A DNA stretch of 64,000 bases from Guptibacillus hwajinpoensis (GCF_029277305.1 NZ_CP119526.1); one strand, 5' to 3'; counted from the stretch's first letter, positions 24,242 to 33,337 are shown. The notes: generated by a model from the sequence alone, not told the origin. Made by a program: numbers and translations.

Positions 24242-24613
24242 TTATTTCTTTTCTGCAAGCCACGTTGCGACTAACTCTGCTTCTTTACCCTCAATTAAAC
24301 CTGCTGGCATTCCGCCACCTTTTCCATTCTTGATAATATCAAGAATTTCATCTTTGGAGTAAGTGCCACCAACTGCTTCAAGTGCAGGTCCTGCACCACC
24401 ACCAAGGTTTTCTCCGTGGCATGAAGCACAATTCTGTGCAAAAATTTGCTCAGCTTCTCCTCCAGCAGAGTCACCGCCTTCTTCAGATTGCTCGCTGTGA
24501 CTACCTTCGCCACCTCCAGCATGTTCTTCGGTTGTGGAAAGCCAGTATGTAAAACCTACAACCAAGACAAGGAACAAAATTGTTGCACTTATATATGCGG
24601 ATGATTTACCCAT
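24242..24613 (-). CDS. Membrane-anchored small cytochrome c (c550/c551 type)
   Basis: Electron carrier on the outer face of the membrane, 123 aa. An N-terminal membrane helix (residues about 6-26) acts as anchor and no lipobox cysteine is present, as in CccA (c550). A Gly/Ser/Glu-rich linker follows, then the haem domain with CASCHGENLGGGAGPAL (CxxCH) and the axial Met in GGGMPAGLI. The haem domain itself reads more like the lipoprotein CccB (c551), so the gene combines features of both and I leave the symbol open. GGAGGTGA lies 6 bases before the ATG at 24613; the open frame extends upstream without support. It is expected to carry electrons to a cytochrome oxidase. Confidence 0.9.
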   Translation of the reverse strand: MGKSSAYISATILFLVLVVGFTYWLSTTEEHAGGGEGSHSEQSEEGGDSAGGEAEQIFAQNCASCHGENLGGGAGPALEAVGGTYSKDEILDIIKNGKGGGMPAGLIEGKEAELVATWLAEKK

Positions 24614-24799
24614 TCTGTTCACCTCCTGTATCCTCACCTTAATCATACTTTTCACACATCTAATTATCAAATATATTTTGGTTCTACTTATTTGAATATG
24701 AAAACTATCTATGTTTGCTAGTAAAAAAATCTTCTAATTCCATCATCTTTTTCATAGAAATAGATTAAGAATGAACGGAATGGTGGGAGGGAAATAGGG

Positions 24800-25972
24800 A
24801 TGAAAAGCAACACAATTAAATTGTTTAGTGATAGAAACGGCAGTCAAATTAGAACCTTTTCTTTTTTTACGATTATTGGTCTAATTGTATTATTTATACT
24901 TGCTGGAATCATTTCATCATCAGAAACAAAATATCGGCTCTCTTCTTCTATGATTCATAACTGGATCACGAGCTTTTCTACAGAAGCAATAATATATGGA
25001 ATGGGAACTGAAAATCATTACCTAACTCAAGTATTACCTGAAGAAAGTGAGCCTCCTGCTTTTTCACTAGTTGCGTTTCAATTTATTACGAGCATTAAGC
25101 CAGGAGATGTTAGAAGTTTAGTGGGTGGAGAGCTACCAGGCTTTGCTTTATACGATGCCAAAATTCACGTTGCTGGAGAAGGCACAAACTTCACAAATTT
25201 GCCTGTAGAATCAGTTCCGTCACTTAACGAGTTATTAAAAGAACGTGAAATATCTTCTGATAAACTTCAAATTCAAGATTCTAAAGACCAAGTAACTCCT
25301 CCCCTTCATACTACAGACGGTCGAAAAGTGGCATTTATCTATCATTCCCACAGCTACGAATCCTATCTTCCTTTACTTGGGTTAGAAGGAGAGAAGAATG
25401 CAAATAAAGCTAACGATGGAAAAACAAATATAACATTAATAGGAAAAATGCTCGGGGAAGAATTAGAGAATAGAGGAATTGGAACGCAGGTAGATGATTC
25501 AAATATAGGAGCTCTCCTAAATGAAAAAGGATGGGAACATGGAAAAGCGTACGATGTTTCAAGGACAATCGTTCAATCTGCCATGGGTGGAAGTGATGGG
25601 TTAGATTTGTTAATTGATATTCATCGGGATTCATTAAGAGCGAAAGATACAACAGTGACTATTAATAACAAAGAATACGCTCGTACTGTCTTTGTTATAG
25701 GAGAAGAAAATCCTAATTATGAAAAAAACCTTGCATTAGCGAAGGATTTACATGAGGCGTTAAAGGAGGAATATCCTGGACTAAGTAGAGGGGTTATTGG
25801 AAAGAAAGGACAGGGGGTAGATGGGATTTACAACCAGGATTTATCTCCAAGTGCAATATTAATTGAAATGGGTGGAGTCGATAACAACCTAGAGCAATTG
25901 AGCAGAACGGTTAAAGCTTTTGCGGACGTCATTAGCGAACATTATTGGAGTACTGAAAAAGTGAATAATTAA
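24800..25972 (+). CDS. spoIIP: Stage II sporulation protein P family (SpoIIP amidase/endopeptidase)
   Basis: Cell-wall hydrolase that, with SpoIID and SpoIIM, thins septal peptidoglycan so that the engulfing membrane can move around the forespore. The 390-aa protein has an N-terminal membrane anchor (residues about 22-42) and a C-terminal amidase domain with FIYHSHSYESYLP near residue 180, DIHRDS near 275 and the late ILIEMGGVDNNLEQ segment. It is not next to gpr, the usual place of spoIIP, so it may be a second copy or a relocated one. SD GGGAGG lies about 11 bases before the ATG. I see no convincing sigma-E promoter. Confidence 0.87.
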   Translation: MKSNTIKLFSDRNGSQIRTFSFFTIIGLIVLFILAGIISSSETKYRLSSSMIHNWITSFSTEAIIYGMGTENHYLTQVLPEESEPPAFSLVAFQFITSIKPGDVRSLVGGELPGFALYDAKIHVAGEGTNFTNLPVESVPSLNELLKEREISSDKLQIQDSKDQVTPPLHTTDGRKVAFIYHSHSYESYLPLLGLEGEKNANKANDGKTNITLIGKMLGEELENRGIGTQVDDSNIGALLNEKGWEHGKAYDVSRTIVQSAMGGSDGLDLLIDIHRDSLRAKDTTVTINNKEYARTVFVIGEENPNYEKNLALAKDLHEALKEEYPGLSRGVIGKKGQGVDGIYNQDLSPSAILIEMGGVDNNLEQLSRTVKAFADVISEHYWSTEKVNN

Positions 25973-25994
25973 CAAGTTGTATAACATGAATACT

Positions 25995-26023
25995 AAAACG
26001 CATGTCCACAGGACATGCGCTTT
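25995..26023. terminator. Bidirectional terminator between spoIIP and the YitT-type gene
   Basis: Perfect 9-base stem CGCATGTCC/GGACATGCG with a 3-base loop, A/T flanked, between convergent stops; it touches the stop of the YitT-type gene. Confidence 0.82.
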
Positions 26024-26594
26024 AGGCTGTCTGTTTATGAAGGGTTAACAAGCCTGTCGCAATTCCAACAGCAAAAATAGTTACAGCTGAATACAATGTA
26101 GCGTTCAAACCAATGGTCTTTGAGCCGATAATAATAACAAAGCCATCAATAAGAAAAATAATCATCCCAACGTTTAACGAGAGTACACGTGAGATAAATT
26201 GTGCAAGAAGATCTGTTCCACCTGTACTTGTATCAAATTTAAGCATTAATCCTATACCTGAACCAACAAAAAGTCCACCGAGAATGGCGCTTGGTAGGAT
26301 GGAGAGGGAAAAGGTGTGGCGTAGTGGTGATAGAACATCAATAAAAAAGGAAGATAATAATAATCCATGGAGGCTATTGTAGAAATAGGGACGGAAATAA
26401 ACAAATGCAATAATGTATAGTGGGATACTTAAGCAGATAATAGTTAGTCCTGTTTGATAACCCCAGATGTATTTAATAATTAAACCAATTCCAATCATTC
26501 CACCATCTATTAACTGATTCGGAACAAGAAAACCGTTGATGCCAAATCCAACCAAAATACTTCCGAAGAAAACGGCTGCCATTTTCTTATACAT
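26022..26594 (-). CDS. YitT/YczE-type integral membrane protein
   Basis: A 190-aa polytopic protein with five or six hydrophobic segments of the YitT family (DUF161 repeats). Family hallmarks are GINGFLVPNQLIDGGMIGIG at the N-terminus and FDTSTGGTDLLAQ in the middle. The C-terminal DUF2179 domain found in the longer YitT proteins is absent, which makes this a short form. Function in the family is unknown. GGTGAG lies about 6 bases before the ATG. It is convergent with spoIIP and shares its terminator. Confidence 0.8.
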   Translation of the reverse strand: MYKKMAAVFFGSILVGFGINGFLVPNQLIDGGMIGIGLIIKYIWGYQTGLTIICLSIPLYIIAFVYFRPYFYNSLHGLLLSSFFIDVLSPLRHTFSLSILPSAILGGLFVGSGIGLMLKFDTSTGGTDLLAQFISRVLSLNVGMIIFLIDGFVIIIGSKTIGLNATLYSAVTIFAVGIATGLLTLHKQTA

Positions 26595-26726
26595 AGATGC
26601 TCACCTGCTTGTTCATGGTTGTTCCATGTTTATGTAAGAAATGGAGCTTTCATAACGCATTCATCATTATTACTCAAGCGTTTAGCTCGACAGATAGCGT
26701 TTGGTAGCAGAAGGCCCGGTGATTAA

Positions 26727-29129
26727 ATGAGTTCCATACTTTCTTTATACAACATTGGATATTTATATACATTATCCGCATTTATACTAGCCCTGATTTC
26801 TTTTTATGGAGGAATCACGGTTGTGGTTAATACAAAGAATGACTCTAATGGTGCAAATCAATGGATTATCTTAAAATCAATTATGATGGGGGTTTCTTTT
26901 TATTTGATAAATTTACTAGTAAATTTATCAGTTTCCCCATTTACTAGCTTCAAAATATATCTTCTTCACGCTATTATTTTGATTACGTTAAGTTCATTTA
27001 ATAGCTATATGATCTTTAAGAACATCTTACAAAAGGGATTGAGGCATCGTTCTCACTTAAAGATTGGATTGGGTTTAGCCACAGGAATTCTAGTTGCTTT
27101 TTCGACTGGCAATCTTGTTTACTTTAGTCACGTAATTTCATTCAATCCACTGCACCTGTTGTTAGCAGTTATTGTAATTATAGGGTTTACCATGTGTCTT
27201 ATTCGCTTTTTACATTTAATTAATCTAGAAGACCATTTAACTGATGATAAAGGATTGCAGCTTGCAGGAGCTTTTGCGGCAGGAACCGCTTTTATATGTC
27301 TACCCTACTTATTGTTCTATGGAATGATTGATCAAACGACATTTACAAATTCAAGTGACAAATTTGATCCTTATCTCGTTGCTCTTGCTTTTTTCCTCAT
27401 TTGCATAGGAGGACTAATTTATATTCCTGATCGACTGGGGTTAATAAGACAATTGGAGCAGTCTAATCGACTTGCTAAGAATGAGCAACAGTTTCAATCG
27501 TTATTTCATCATAATCCTGATGCTGTGTTCTCAATTAATACTGAGGGGAAATTTATAAGCGTTAACTATATTGCCTCAGAATACACTGGTTACTCGATTT
27601 CAGAATTGAAAAAGATGACCTTTGATCAGGTTATATCATCTAGTGATGTTGAACTTGCTAGAGGAATGTTTCATAGATCTTTACAAGGAGAAGTTCATCA
27701 ATTCGAGGTGAAAATTCAAACAAAAAAGGCGGATCATAAAGATCTCTATATCTCAACGGTACCGATAATGATTGGTGGTAAGATTGTTGGCGTATATGGT
27801 ATTGCAAAAGATATAACTGAGAACAACCGAGCAGAGAAGATGATTCATTACTTAGCTTACCATGATGAGCTTACTGGTTTACCAAATCGCCGCTATTTCA
27901 ATGAGAAGCTTACAGGACTTCTCAAACAAGATGAACCAGAACCATTTGCAGTATTGCTCCTAGATTTTGATCGATTTAAGCGTATTAATGATTTATTTGG
28001 GCATGAGTTCGGTGACCGGGTGCTTCAAGCCATTGGGGAGCGCATTAAACAGGTTCTTAATGACGGATTTGTGGTTGCTAGATTAGGGGGAGATGAATTT
28101 ACAATTCTCGTAACTGAAGAAGAAGAGCGTGTTGCTGGACTAGCAAAACAGGTGCTTGAGTCATTTCATCAACCATTATTAATCGATAATCAAGAATGTC
28201 TCCTAACAGCTAGCATAGGTATTTCTATTTACCCTCAACATGGAAGTGACGCAGCTGAGTTATTAAAGCATGCAGACATGGCAATGTATGATGTAAAGGA
28301 TAAGACGACTAATAATTTTGCTTTCTATATAGAAGATATGAGTAACCAGACCCTTCATAAGATTATACTTGAGAACGATCTTCGGAGAGCCGTCGATGAA
28401 AATGAGCTAGTTGTTTATTACCAACCAAAAATTAACACTCTTCTAGGTAAGGTAATTGGGTTTGAAGCGCTTGTAAGGTGGCAACATCCGAACATTGGAT
28501 TAATTCCACCAGATGAATTTATTAAAGCAGCGGAAGAAACAGGGTTAATTATTCCGATCGAAAAGTGGGTAATGAAACAGGCGTGTGAGCAGTTAAAGCA
28601 GTGGCACCTTCTTTATGAGCATGAGTTAACGATGGCTGTGAACTTATCGCAACGACATTTCAATCAAGAAGATATTGTTTGTACAATTCATACAATTCTA
28701 GAAGAAGTGGGACTTGAACCGAAATCACTTGAAATCGAAATTACTGAAAGCATGGCTATGTTTAACGAGGAAGAAACAATTGAGAAGTTATATAAATTAA
28801 GGGAGTTAGGACTTGAAATTAGCATGGATGATTTCGGAACGGGGTATAGCTCACTAAACTATATGAATAAACTTCCTATCAATCGATTGAAGATTGACCG
28901 CTTATTTATTAAAGATATTACGAATAGTTCGTGTGATCTTGCGGTAGTCACAACAATTATTTCAATGGCGAGGCATCTTGAACTAGATATTATAGCTGAA
29001 GGGGTAGAAACGGAAGAACAGTTGTCTGTCTTGAAAGAACTTGAATGTTATGAAGTTCAAGGCTATTTATATAGTAAGCCAAAACCTGCTATAGAAATTG
29101 AGGAATTTATGAAAGCATATGTCGTTTAA
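26727..29129 (+). CDS. Membrane PAS-GGDEF-EAL cyclic-di-GMP enzyme
   Basis: Bifunctional c-di-GMP protein of 800 aa. Seven hydrophobic helices fill residues about 5-235, in the manner of a MHYT-type sensor, but the MHY motif is not seen. A PAS domain follows (about 250-365, HNPDAVFSINTEGKFISVN), then GGDEF (about 375-530) with intact RLGGDEF near 452, and EAL (about 545-795) with intact EALVRW near 578, DDFGTGYSSL and AEGVETEEQ. Both catalytic motifs are complete, so synthesis and breakdown are both possible. No RxxD inhibitory site precedes GGDEF. The ribosome binding site is weak. It is monocistronic and likely links a membrane signal to motility or biofilm choice. Confidence 0.92.
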   Translation: MSSILSLYNIGYLYTLSAFILALISFYGGITVVVNTKNDSNGANQWIILKSIMMGVSFYLINLLVNLSVSPFTSFKIYLLHAIILITLSSFNSYMIFKNILQKGLRHRSHLKIGLGLATGILVAFSTGNLVYFSHVISFNPLHLLLAVIVIIGFTMCLIRFLHLINLEDHLTDDKGLQLAGAFAAGTAFICLPYLLFYGMIDQTTFTNSSDKFDPYLVALAFFLICIGGLIYIPDRLGLIRQLEQSNRLAKNEQQFQSLFHHNPDAVFSINTEGKFISVNYIASEYTGYSISELKKMTFDQVISSSDVELARGMFHRSLQGEVHQFEVKIQTKKADHKDLYISTVPIMIGGKIVGVYGIAKDITENNRAEKMIHYLAYHDELTGLPNRRYFNEKLTGLLKQDEPEPFAVLLLDFDRFKRINDLFGHEFGDRVLQAIGERIKQVLNDGFVVARLGGDEFTILVTEEEERVAGLAKQVLESFHQPLLIDNQECLLTASIGISIYPQHGSDAAELLKHADMAMYDVKDKTTNNFAFYIEDMSNQTLHKIILENDLRRAVDENELVVYYQPKINTLLGKVIGFEALVRWQHPNIGLIPPDEFIKAAEETGLIIPIEKWVMKQACEQLKQWHLLYEHELTMAVNLSQRHFNQEDIVCTIHTILEEVGLEPKSLEIEITESMAMFNEEETIEKLYKLRELGLEISMDDFGTGYSSLNYMNKLPINRLKIDRLFIKDITNSSCDLAVVTTIISMARHLELDIIAEGVETEEQLSVLKELECYEVQGYLYSKPKPAIEIEEFMKAYVV

Positions 29130-29170
29130 TCAAGGGTATTCATTTTGTCAGATTCTTTTAAGAAAATCTT

Positions 29171-29200
29171 TTCAAAACAACAATCTTTTAGAAAAGAGCC
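29171..29200 (-). repeat. Solo left end of the palindromic repeat, inverted
   Basis: The reverse strand reads GGCTCTTTTCTAAAAGATTG and continues as in the left end of the repeat family, with one base missing. No core or right end is present. It lies 41 bases after the GGDEF/EAL gene. Confidence 0.75.
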
Positions 29201-29286
29201 TCATTTGGGAAACATTCATTGCATTATACTTGAAAAGCTTTAAAGAGTAAAAGAAATATAATAGTACTAAGATTGCGCTTAAAAAC

Positions 29287-29335
29287 AATACATGCAAATA
29301 AGGCAGGCCAATGGCCTGCCTTATTTGCATGTATT
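29287..29335. repeat. Perfect 23-bp hairpin
   Basis: Arms 29287-29309 and 29313-29335 are perfectly complementary around a 3-base loop (centre GGCAGGCC-AAT-GGCCTGCC). There is no T-run, so a plain intrinsic terminator is not certain, though one serving the upstream gene is possible. Confidence 0.75.
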
Positions 29336-29409
29336 CACCTAATTTTGTAATTATTTTACAAACAAAAAAATCTCGTAGATAAAGTATATCACTATAAACC
29401 TCATATTGT

Positions 29410-29473
29410 TATTGGGAAATGGTCTGCTCAAAACCCCATTATACTCCTGTGTATTCTACTATATTTCCCAATA
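29410..29473 (+). promoter_or_regulatory. Inverted repeat upstream of the M4 protease gene
   Basis: TATTGGGAAAT (29410-29420) and ATTTCCCAATA (29463-29473) are perfectly complementary across 42 bases, 75-140 bp before the protease start. It could be an operator pair or a leader hairpin. The rest of the 29336-29547 gap is AT-rich with no further signal that I can defend. Confidence 0.45.
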
Positions 29474-29547
29474 CAAACATATGAAATTATGTGATAATCT
29501 ACTAATGTACTAAAAATTCTAATAATTCCGAATTGGGGGAAATGAAA

Positions 29548-31179
29548 ATGAAAAAGGGAATCGCCGTTGTTCTTGCGACTGGTCTTGCATTTGGTTCAGC
29601 TCTACCTGCTGGTGCTGCTACTTCTACTGATTTAAATCCTGAACAAAAACAGGCATTAGAGAAAATGGAAGTTGTGAAGCAAAATTGGGAGAATGAGCGC
29701 AAGGTGCCATCTTTCCTTTCTGGAAAACTATCGGAAAAGAATGTTAAAACAGAAAAAGCAGTTAAATCTTACTTAAAATCAAATGAAAGCCTATTTAAAG
29801 TAAAAGGGAAAAATCTAAAACTAGTTAACGAATCGACGGATGACCTTGGTATGACACATTATGAGTATGTTCAAACGGTTAAAGGTGTTGCGATCGACGG
29901 AGCGAGATTCATCGTACATACTGATGAAAGTGGCGAAGTTGTAGCGGTTAATGGTGACCTTCATCCTGATGCAGAAAAGAATTTCAAAGGTAGTTCTAAA
30001 GCAAAATTATCAGAAGAGAAGGCAGTTAAAAAAGCTTGGAAGTCGATCGATGTAAAACCCAAAAATGTTGTAGATGACAATCCTAGCTTTGTAAGAAAAT
30101 CTGAAGCAACGGATATGACAGAGAAAAGTGAAAAAGTAGTTTATGAAAAAGATGGAAACTATTACATGACATATAAAGTCCAGCTTCAGTTCATCGATCC
30201 ATATCCTGCGAACTGGCAAATTTATGTAGACGCACGAGATGGATCGATCGTAGATTCCTATAATGCCGTAACAGAAGGAGCAACAACTGGTTATGGATAT
30301 GGGGTGCTAGATGATTACAAGTCACTTAATACGTACTACGCTAATGGCACGTACTATCTATATGACACAACGAAGTCAATGAGTGGCGTCATTGAAACAA
30401 GAACAGCCAATTACGGTTCTTCTCTTCCTGGAAACTATTCAGTAGACAGCAATAATGCGTTTACTTCGACATCGCAGGGTGCAGATGTGGATGCACACTA
30501 TTATGCTGGTACAGTATATGATTACTATTACAACACGCACGGTCGAAACAGCTACGACAACAATGGTGCGACAATCCGTTCAACAGTTCACTATGGATCA
30601 AATTACAATAATGCGTTCTGGAACGGTGCACAGATGGTTTATGGCGATGGTGACGGCTCAACTTTCGATCCACTATCTGGTGCACAGGATGTCGTTGCGC
30701 ACGAAATTACGCATGCTGTAATTGAAAGAACGGCTGGACTTCGCTACCAGGATCAATCAGGAGCACTGAATGAATCAATGGCAGATGTGTTTGGCTATTT
30801 CGTTGAGCCTGAGGACTTCCTTCTCGGTGAAGATGTTTATACGCCTAATAAGTCTGGAGATGCTCTCCGAAGCTTATCGAATCCAGATGCTTATGGACAG
30901 CCTTCTCATATGAACGACTATTATTATACGTCTTCTGACAACGGTGGTGTTCACACGAACAGTGGAATTCCGAATAAAGCAGCGTATTTAACAATCCAAA
31001 GCATTGGCAAAACAAAAGCTGAGAAAATTTATTACCGCGCATTGAGCATTTATTTAACACCAACAAGCAACTTTAGTGCAGCTCGTTCAGCACTGTTGCA
31101 GGCAACTTCCGACCTTTATGGTACAGGTTCAACATACAATTCAGTTGCAAGTGCTTGGAGTCAAGTAGGCGTAAATTAA
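29548..31179 (+). CDS. Secreted M4-family neutral metalloprotease (bacillolysin/thermolysin type)
   Basis: Extracellular zinc endopeptidase made as a preproenzyme of 543 aa. The signal peptide MKKGIAVVLATGLAFGSALP ends near PAGAA. An FTP/PepSY propeptide (about 28-240) acts as intramolecular chaperone. The mature domain begins near residue 245, with zinc ligands in the HEITH motif near 385 and the third ligand Glu in GALNESMADVFGYF near 408. A catalytic His is expected in GGVHTNSGIPNKAAYL. Length is close to thermolysin. GGGGGA 7 bases before ATG 29548 decides the start; TTG 29533 and ATG 29542 are in frame but badly spaced. It is monocistronic and probably made in stationary phase for nutrient scavenging. 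Confidence 0.95.
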   Translation: MKKGIAVVLATGLAFGSALPAGAATSTDLNPEQKQALEKMEVVKQNWENERKVPSFLSGKLSEKNVKTEKAVKSYLKSNESLFKVKGKNLKLVNESTDDLGMTHYEYVQTVKGVAIDGARFIVHTDESGEVVAVNGDLHPDAEKNFKGSSKAKLSEEKAVKKAWKSIDVKPKNVVDDNPSFVRKSEATDMTEKSEKVVYEKDGNYYMTYKVQLQFIDPYPANWQIYVDARDGSIVDSYNAVTEGATTGYGYGVLDDYKSLNTYYANGTYYLYDTTKSMSGVIETRTANYGSSLPGNYSVDSNNAFTSTSQGADVDAHYYAGTVYDYYYNTHGRNSYDNNGATIRSTVHYGSNYNNAFWNGAQMVYGDGDGSTFDPLSGAQDVVAHEITHAVIERTAGLRYQDQSGALNESMADVFGYFVEPEDFLLGEDVYTPNKSGDALRSLSNPDAYGQPSHMNDYYYTSSDNGGVHTNSGIPNKAAYLTIQSIGKTKAEKIYYRALSIYLTPTSNFSAARSALLQATSDLYGTGSTYNSVASAWSQVGVN

Positions 31180-31193
31180 ATCAATTAATAGGG

Positions 31194-31224
31194 AAGAGCT
31201 CTCAAATGAGAGCTCTTTTTTTCT
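31194..31224 (+). terminator. Intrinsic terminator of the M4 protease gene
   Basis: Stem GAGCTCTCA/TGAGAGCTC with a T-run, 15 bases after the stop. Confidence 0.92.
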
Positions 31225-31320
31225 TTAGATATATTCTTAGAAGTTGTTGCAAACGGGGGATGAACTTCTGCTCCAATTAAAGTTGGAGTTTAAATATTTA
31301 AACTAAACCTCTTTCATAAA

Positions 31321-31542
31321 GGCTCTTTTCTAAAAGATTGTTGCTTTTGAAATAATTATTGAATAAAAAAACACACTTCGCTAATTGGAGCGGAAGGATG
31401 CTCGACTCCTGCGGGACTAGCGGGACAGGTGAGACCCCACAGGAGCGTAAGCGACGAGGAGGCTCACCGCCCGCCCCGCGGAAAGCGAGTATCCTGGAGC
31501 GGAAATTCACCTACTATAGCAACAATGTCTACGAAAAGAGCC
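31321..31542 (+). repeat. Palindromic intergenic repeat, copy 4 (full length)
   Basis: A 222-bp copy with terminal inverted repeats: left GGCTCTTTTCTAAAAGATTG and right CAATGTCTACGAAAAGAGCC, matching in inverted sense at GGCTCTTTTC and ATTGTTGC. The core is bounded by TGGAGCGGAA direct repeats. It contains complementary arms GGATGCTCG and CGAGTATCC (one mismatch in this copy) around CTCCTGCGGG and CCCCACAGGAG. No ORF with a ribosome binding site is inside. Confidence 0.92.
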
Positions 31543-31622
31543 TTTTCTTTTTATCCCGAGATTTTCCATTCTTATGACATTTTGGTTATACTATTAGAAC
31601 AATAACTAATCGGAGGCGGATT

Positions 31623-33227
31623 ATGGAACATTTAGATATGCATCACATATTCGAACTGGGATTAATTCTGACGATGATAGCAGCGGGTATCACAGCAATC
31701 GCTAAGAAGCTTAAACAGCCATATCCGATTGCACTTGTAATTATTGGAACGCTAATTGGACTTTTGAATATCCCAGTTCTCGAACCACTTAAGATGTTTA
31801 TAACGGAAGGAGATATTTTTAATTTCGTGATCTTAACCATTTTCCTTCCAGCATTATTAGGTGAGGCTGCTTTAAAGCTCCCGTTCTCTCATCTCAATGA
31901 GAACAAGAAACCAATTATCGCTCTTGCATTTGGAGGGACGTTTCTTTCCTTTATAGTGATCGGGTTTTCTACCCATTTTTTGCTCGGTCTATCAATACCA
32001 GTAGCGTTTGTATTTGCTGCCTTAATGAGTGCAACAGATCCTGTTAGTGTTCTTTCGATCTTTAAAAGTATGGGAGTGAATCACAAGCTTTCTACAGTCA
32101 TTGAAGGCGAGAGTTTATTCAATGATGGACTTGCTGTTGTCCTTTTCAAAATATCCGCTTTTTCTCTTCTTACCTATATAGATATGGGAATAGGTGGGCT
32201 AACTAGTGGTTCATTCGAGTTTATTAAAGTTGTTATCGGAGGTTTGCTTGTTGGTGGTGGACTTGGATATGGAATTTCCATTCTGACTAAGTATTTTGAT
32301 GACTATCCACTTGAAATTATTTTCAGTATCTTATTGTTCTATGGATCATACATAATTGCAGAAAGTATTCATGTATCCGGCGTAATCGCTGTTGTTGTAG
32401 GGGCGTTAACGTTTGGTAACTTTGGCTCAAGAGTTGGTATGAGCCCAACGACGAGGTTGAATATTAATAATTTCTGGGATGTTGCAGCGCTTCTTGCAAA
32501 CTCGATTGTATTCTTAATGGTTGGATTAGAAATTACTAGGATTAATTTCTCAGATCAATGGGGCACAATAGGTCTTGCTCTACTTATTGTCTTAATCGGT
32601 AGAACGATAGCTGTTTATGGTAGTACTTTACCAATTAAAGGTTTGTCGTGGTCTTGGAGACATGTTCTGAACTGGGGTGGGTTAAAAGGATCTTTATCCA
32701 TTGCGCTAGCTTTAAGTCTTCCTGGAGATTTTGCTGGAAGAGATACGGTTCTTATTCTCACATTCAGCATTGTTCTCTTCTCGCTTGTCGTACAGGGATT
32801 AACGATTAAACCGCTAATTAGTTACTTTGGATTAAGGGCAAAGCATAGCGGTTCAAAAGAGTACGAAGACATTGTGGCTAACTTACACCGACATGAAGCA
32901 GGTATTGCTGAAATTAGAAAACTGAAAACCCAGTTATTTGTTCCAGAACCAGTGTATTCTGAAATGCTAACCAGTTATCAAAGTGAAATTGATAAGAGCC
33001 ATACTGAACTTGATCGGCTGCTTGAGGAAAATCCTGCCCTCAAAACGAGTCAATTAATTACGCTTAAAAAGCATTCGCTTTATGCACAATACGATAAAAT
33101 AACGAAGCTTGAGCAGGGAGAAATCATTTCAGGTGAAGTGGCAGGAAAGTATAGAGAGATACTAAACAATGGTCTTGCTGATCTTGAAGAAACAGATATT
33201 GTTAAAGATTCAAAAAGAACTGACTAA
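31623..33227 (+). CDS. CPA1-family Na+(K+)/H+ antiporter (NhaP/NhaK type)
   Basis: Membrane antiporter of 534 aa with about twelve hydrophobic segments (to about residue 400) and a C-terminal cytosolic tail of about 130 residues. Cation-site signatures of the family are present: ATDPVSVLS and EGESLFNDGLAVVLF. The tail is charged and partly helical, as in NhaK/YvgP-like proteins and could be regulatory. The role would be pH and sodium homeostasis, fitting a salt- or alkali-tolerant organism. CGGAGGCGG lies about 5 bases before the ATG. A full repeat copy ends 80 bp upstream, and a terminator follows. Confidence 0.92.
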   Translation: MEHLDMHHIFELGLILTMIAAGITAIAKKLKQPYPIALVIIGTLIGLLNIPVLEPLKMFITEGDIFNFVILTIFLPALLGEAALKLPFSHLNENKKPIIALAFGGTFLSFIVIGFSTHFLLGLSIPVAFVFAALMSATDPVSVLSIFKSMGVNHKLSTVIEGESLFNDGLAVVLFKISAFSLLTYIDMGIGGLTSGSFEFIKVVIGGLLVGGGLGYGISILTKYFDDYPLEIIFSILLFYGSYIIAESIHVSGVIAVVVGALTFGNFGSRVGMSPTTRLNINNFWDVAALLANSIVFLMVGLEITRINFSDQWGTIGLALLIVLIGRTIAVYGSTLPIKGLSWSWRHVLNWGGLKGSLSIALALSLPGDFAGRDTVLILTFSIVLFSLVVQGLTIKPLISYFGLRAKHSGSKEYEDIVANLHRHEAGIAEIRKLKTQLFVPEPVYSEMLTSYQSEIDKSHTELDRLLEENPALKTSQLITLKKHSLYAQYDKITKLEQGEIISGEVAGKYREILNNGLADLEETDIVKDSKRTD

Positions 33228-33256
33228 GTTGCTACGATTTGTGGCAGCTTTTTCTT
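33226..33256 (+). terminator. Intrinsic terminator of the antiporter gene
   Basis: Stem AAGTTGCTAC/GTGGCAGCTT with two G-T pairs and a T-run; it starts within the stop codon. Confidence 0.78.
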
Positions 33257-33312
33257 ATGAACTGCATATCCTATTAAAGAAAGGGACAAAGTAACACAAA
33301 AATGAATATTCC

Positions 33313-33337
33313 GTTTATTTACGAATGTTAGGGGTAT
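33313..33337 (+). promoter_or_regulatory. Sigma-B promoter of the acetyltransferase gene
   Basis: GTTTAT, 13 bases, then GGGTAT is a near-perfect sigma-B promoter about 80 bp before the start of the GNAT gene. Confidence 0.72.

Noticed and set aside
31298..31577. ORFs of 70-100 codons inside the repeat copies (for example 31298-31510 and 33852-34172, both strands)
   Set aside because: They arise from the repeat sequence itself, overlap on both strands, have no ribosome binding site and end where the repeat ends.
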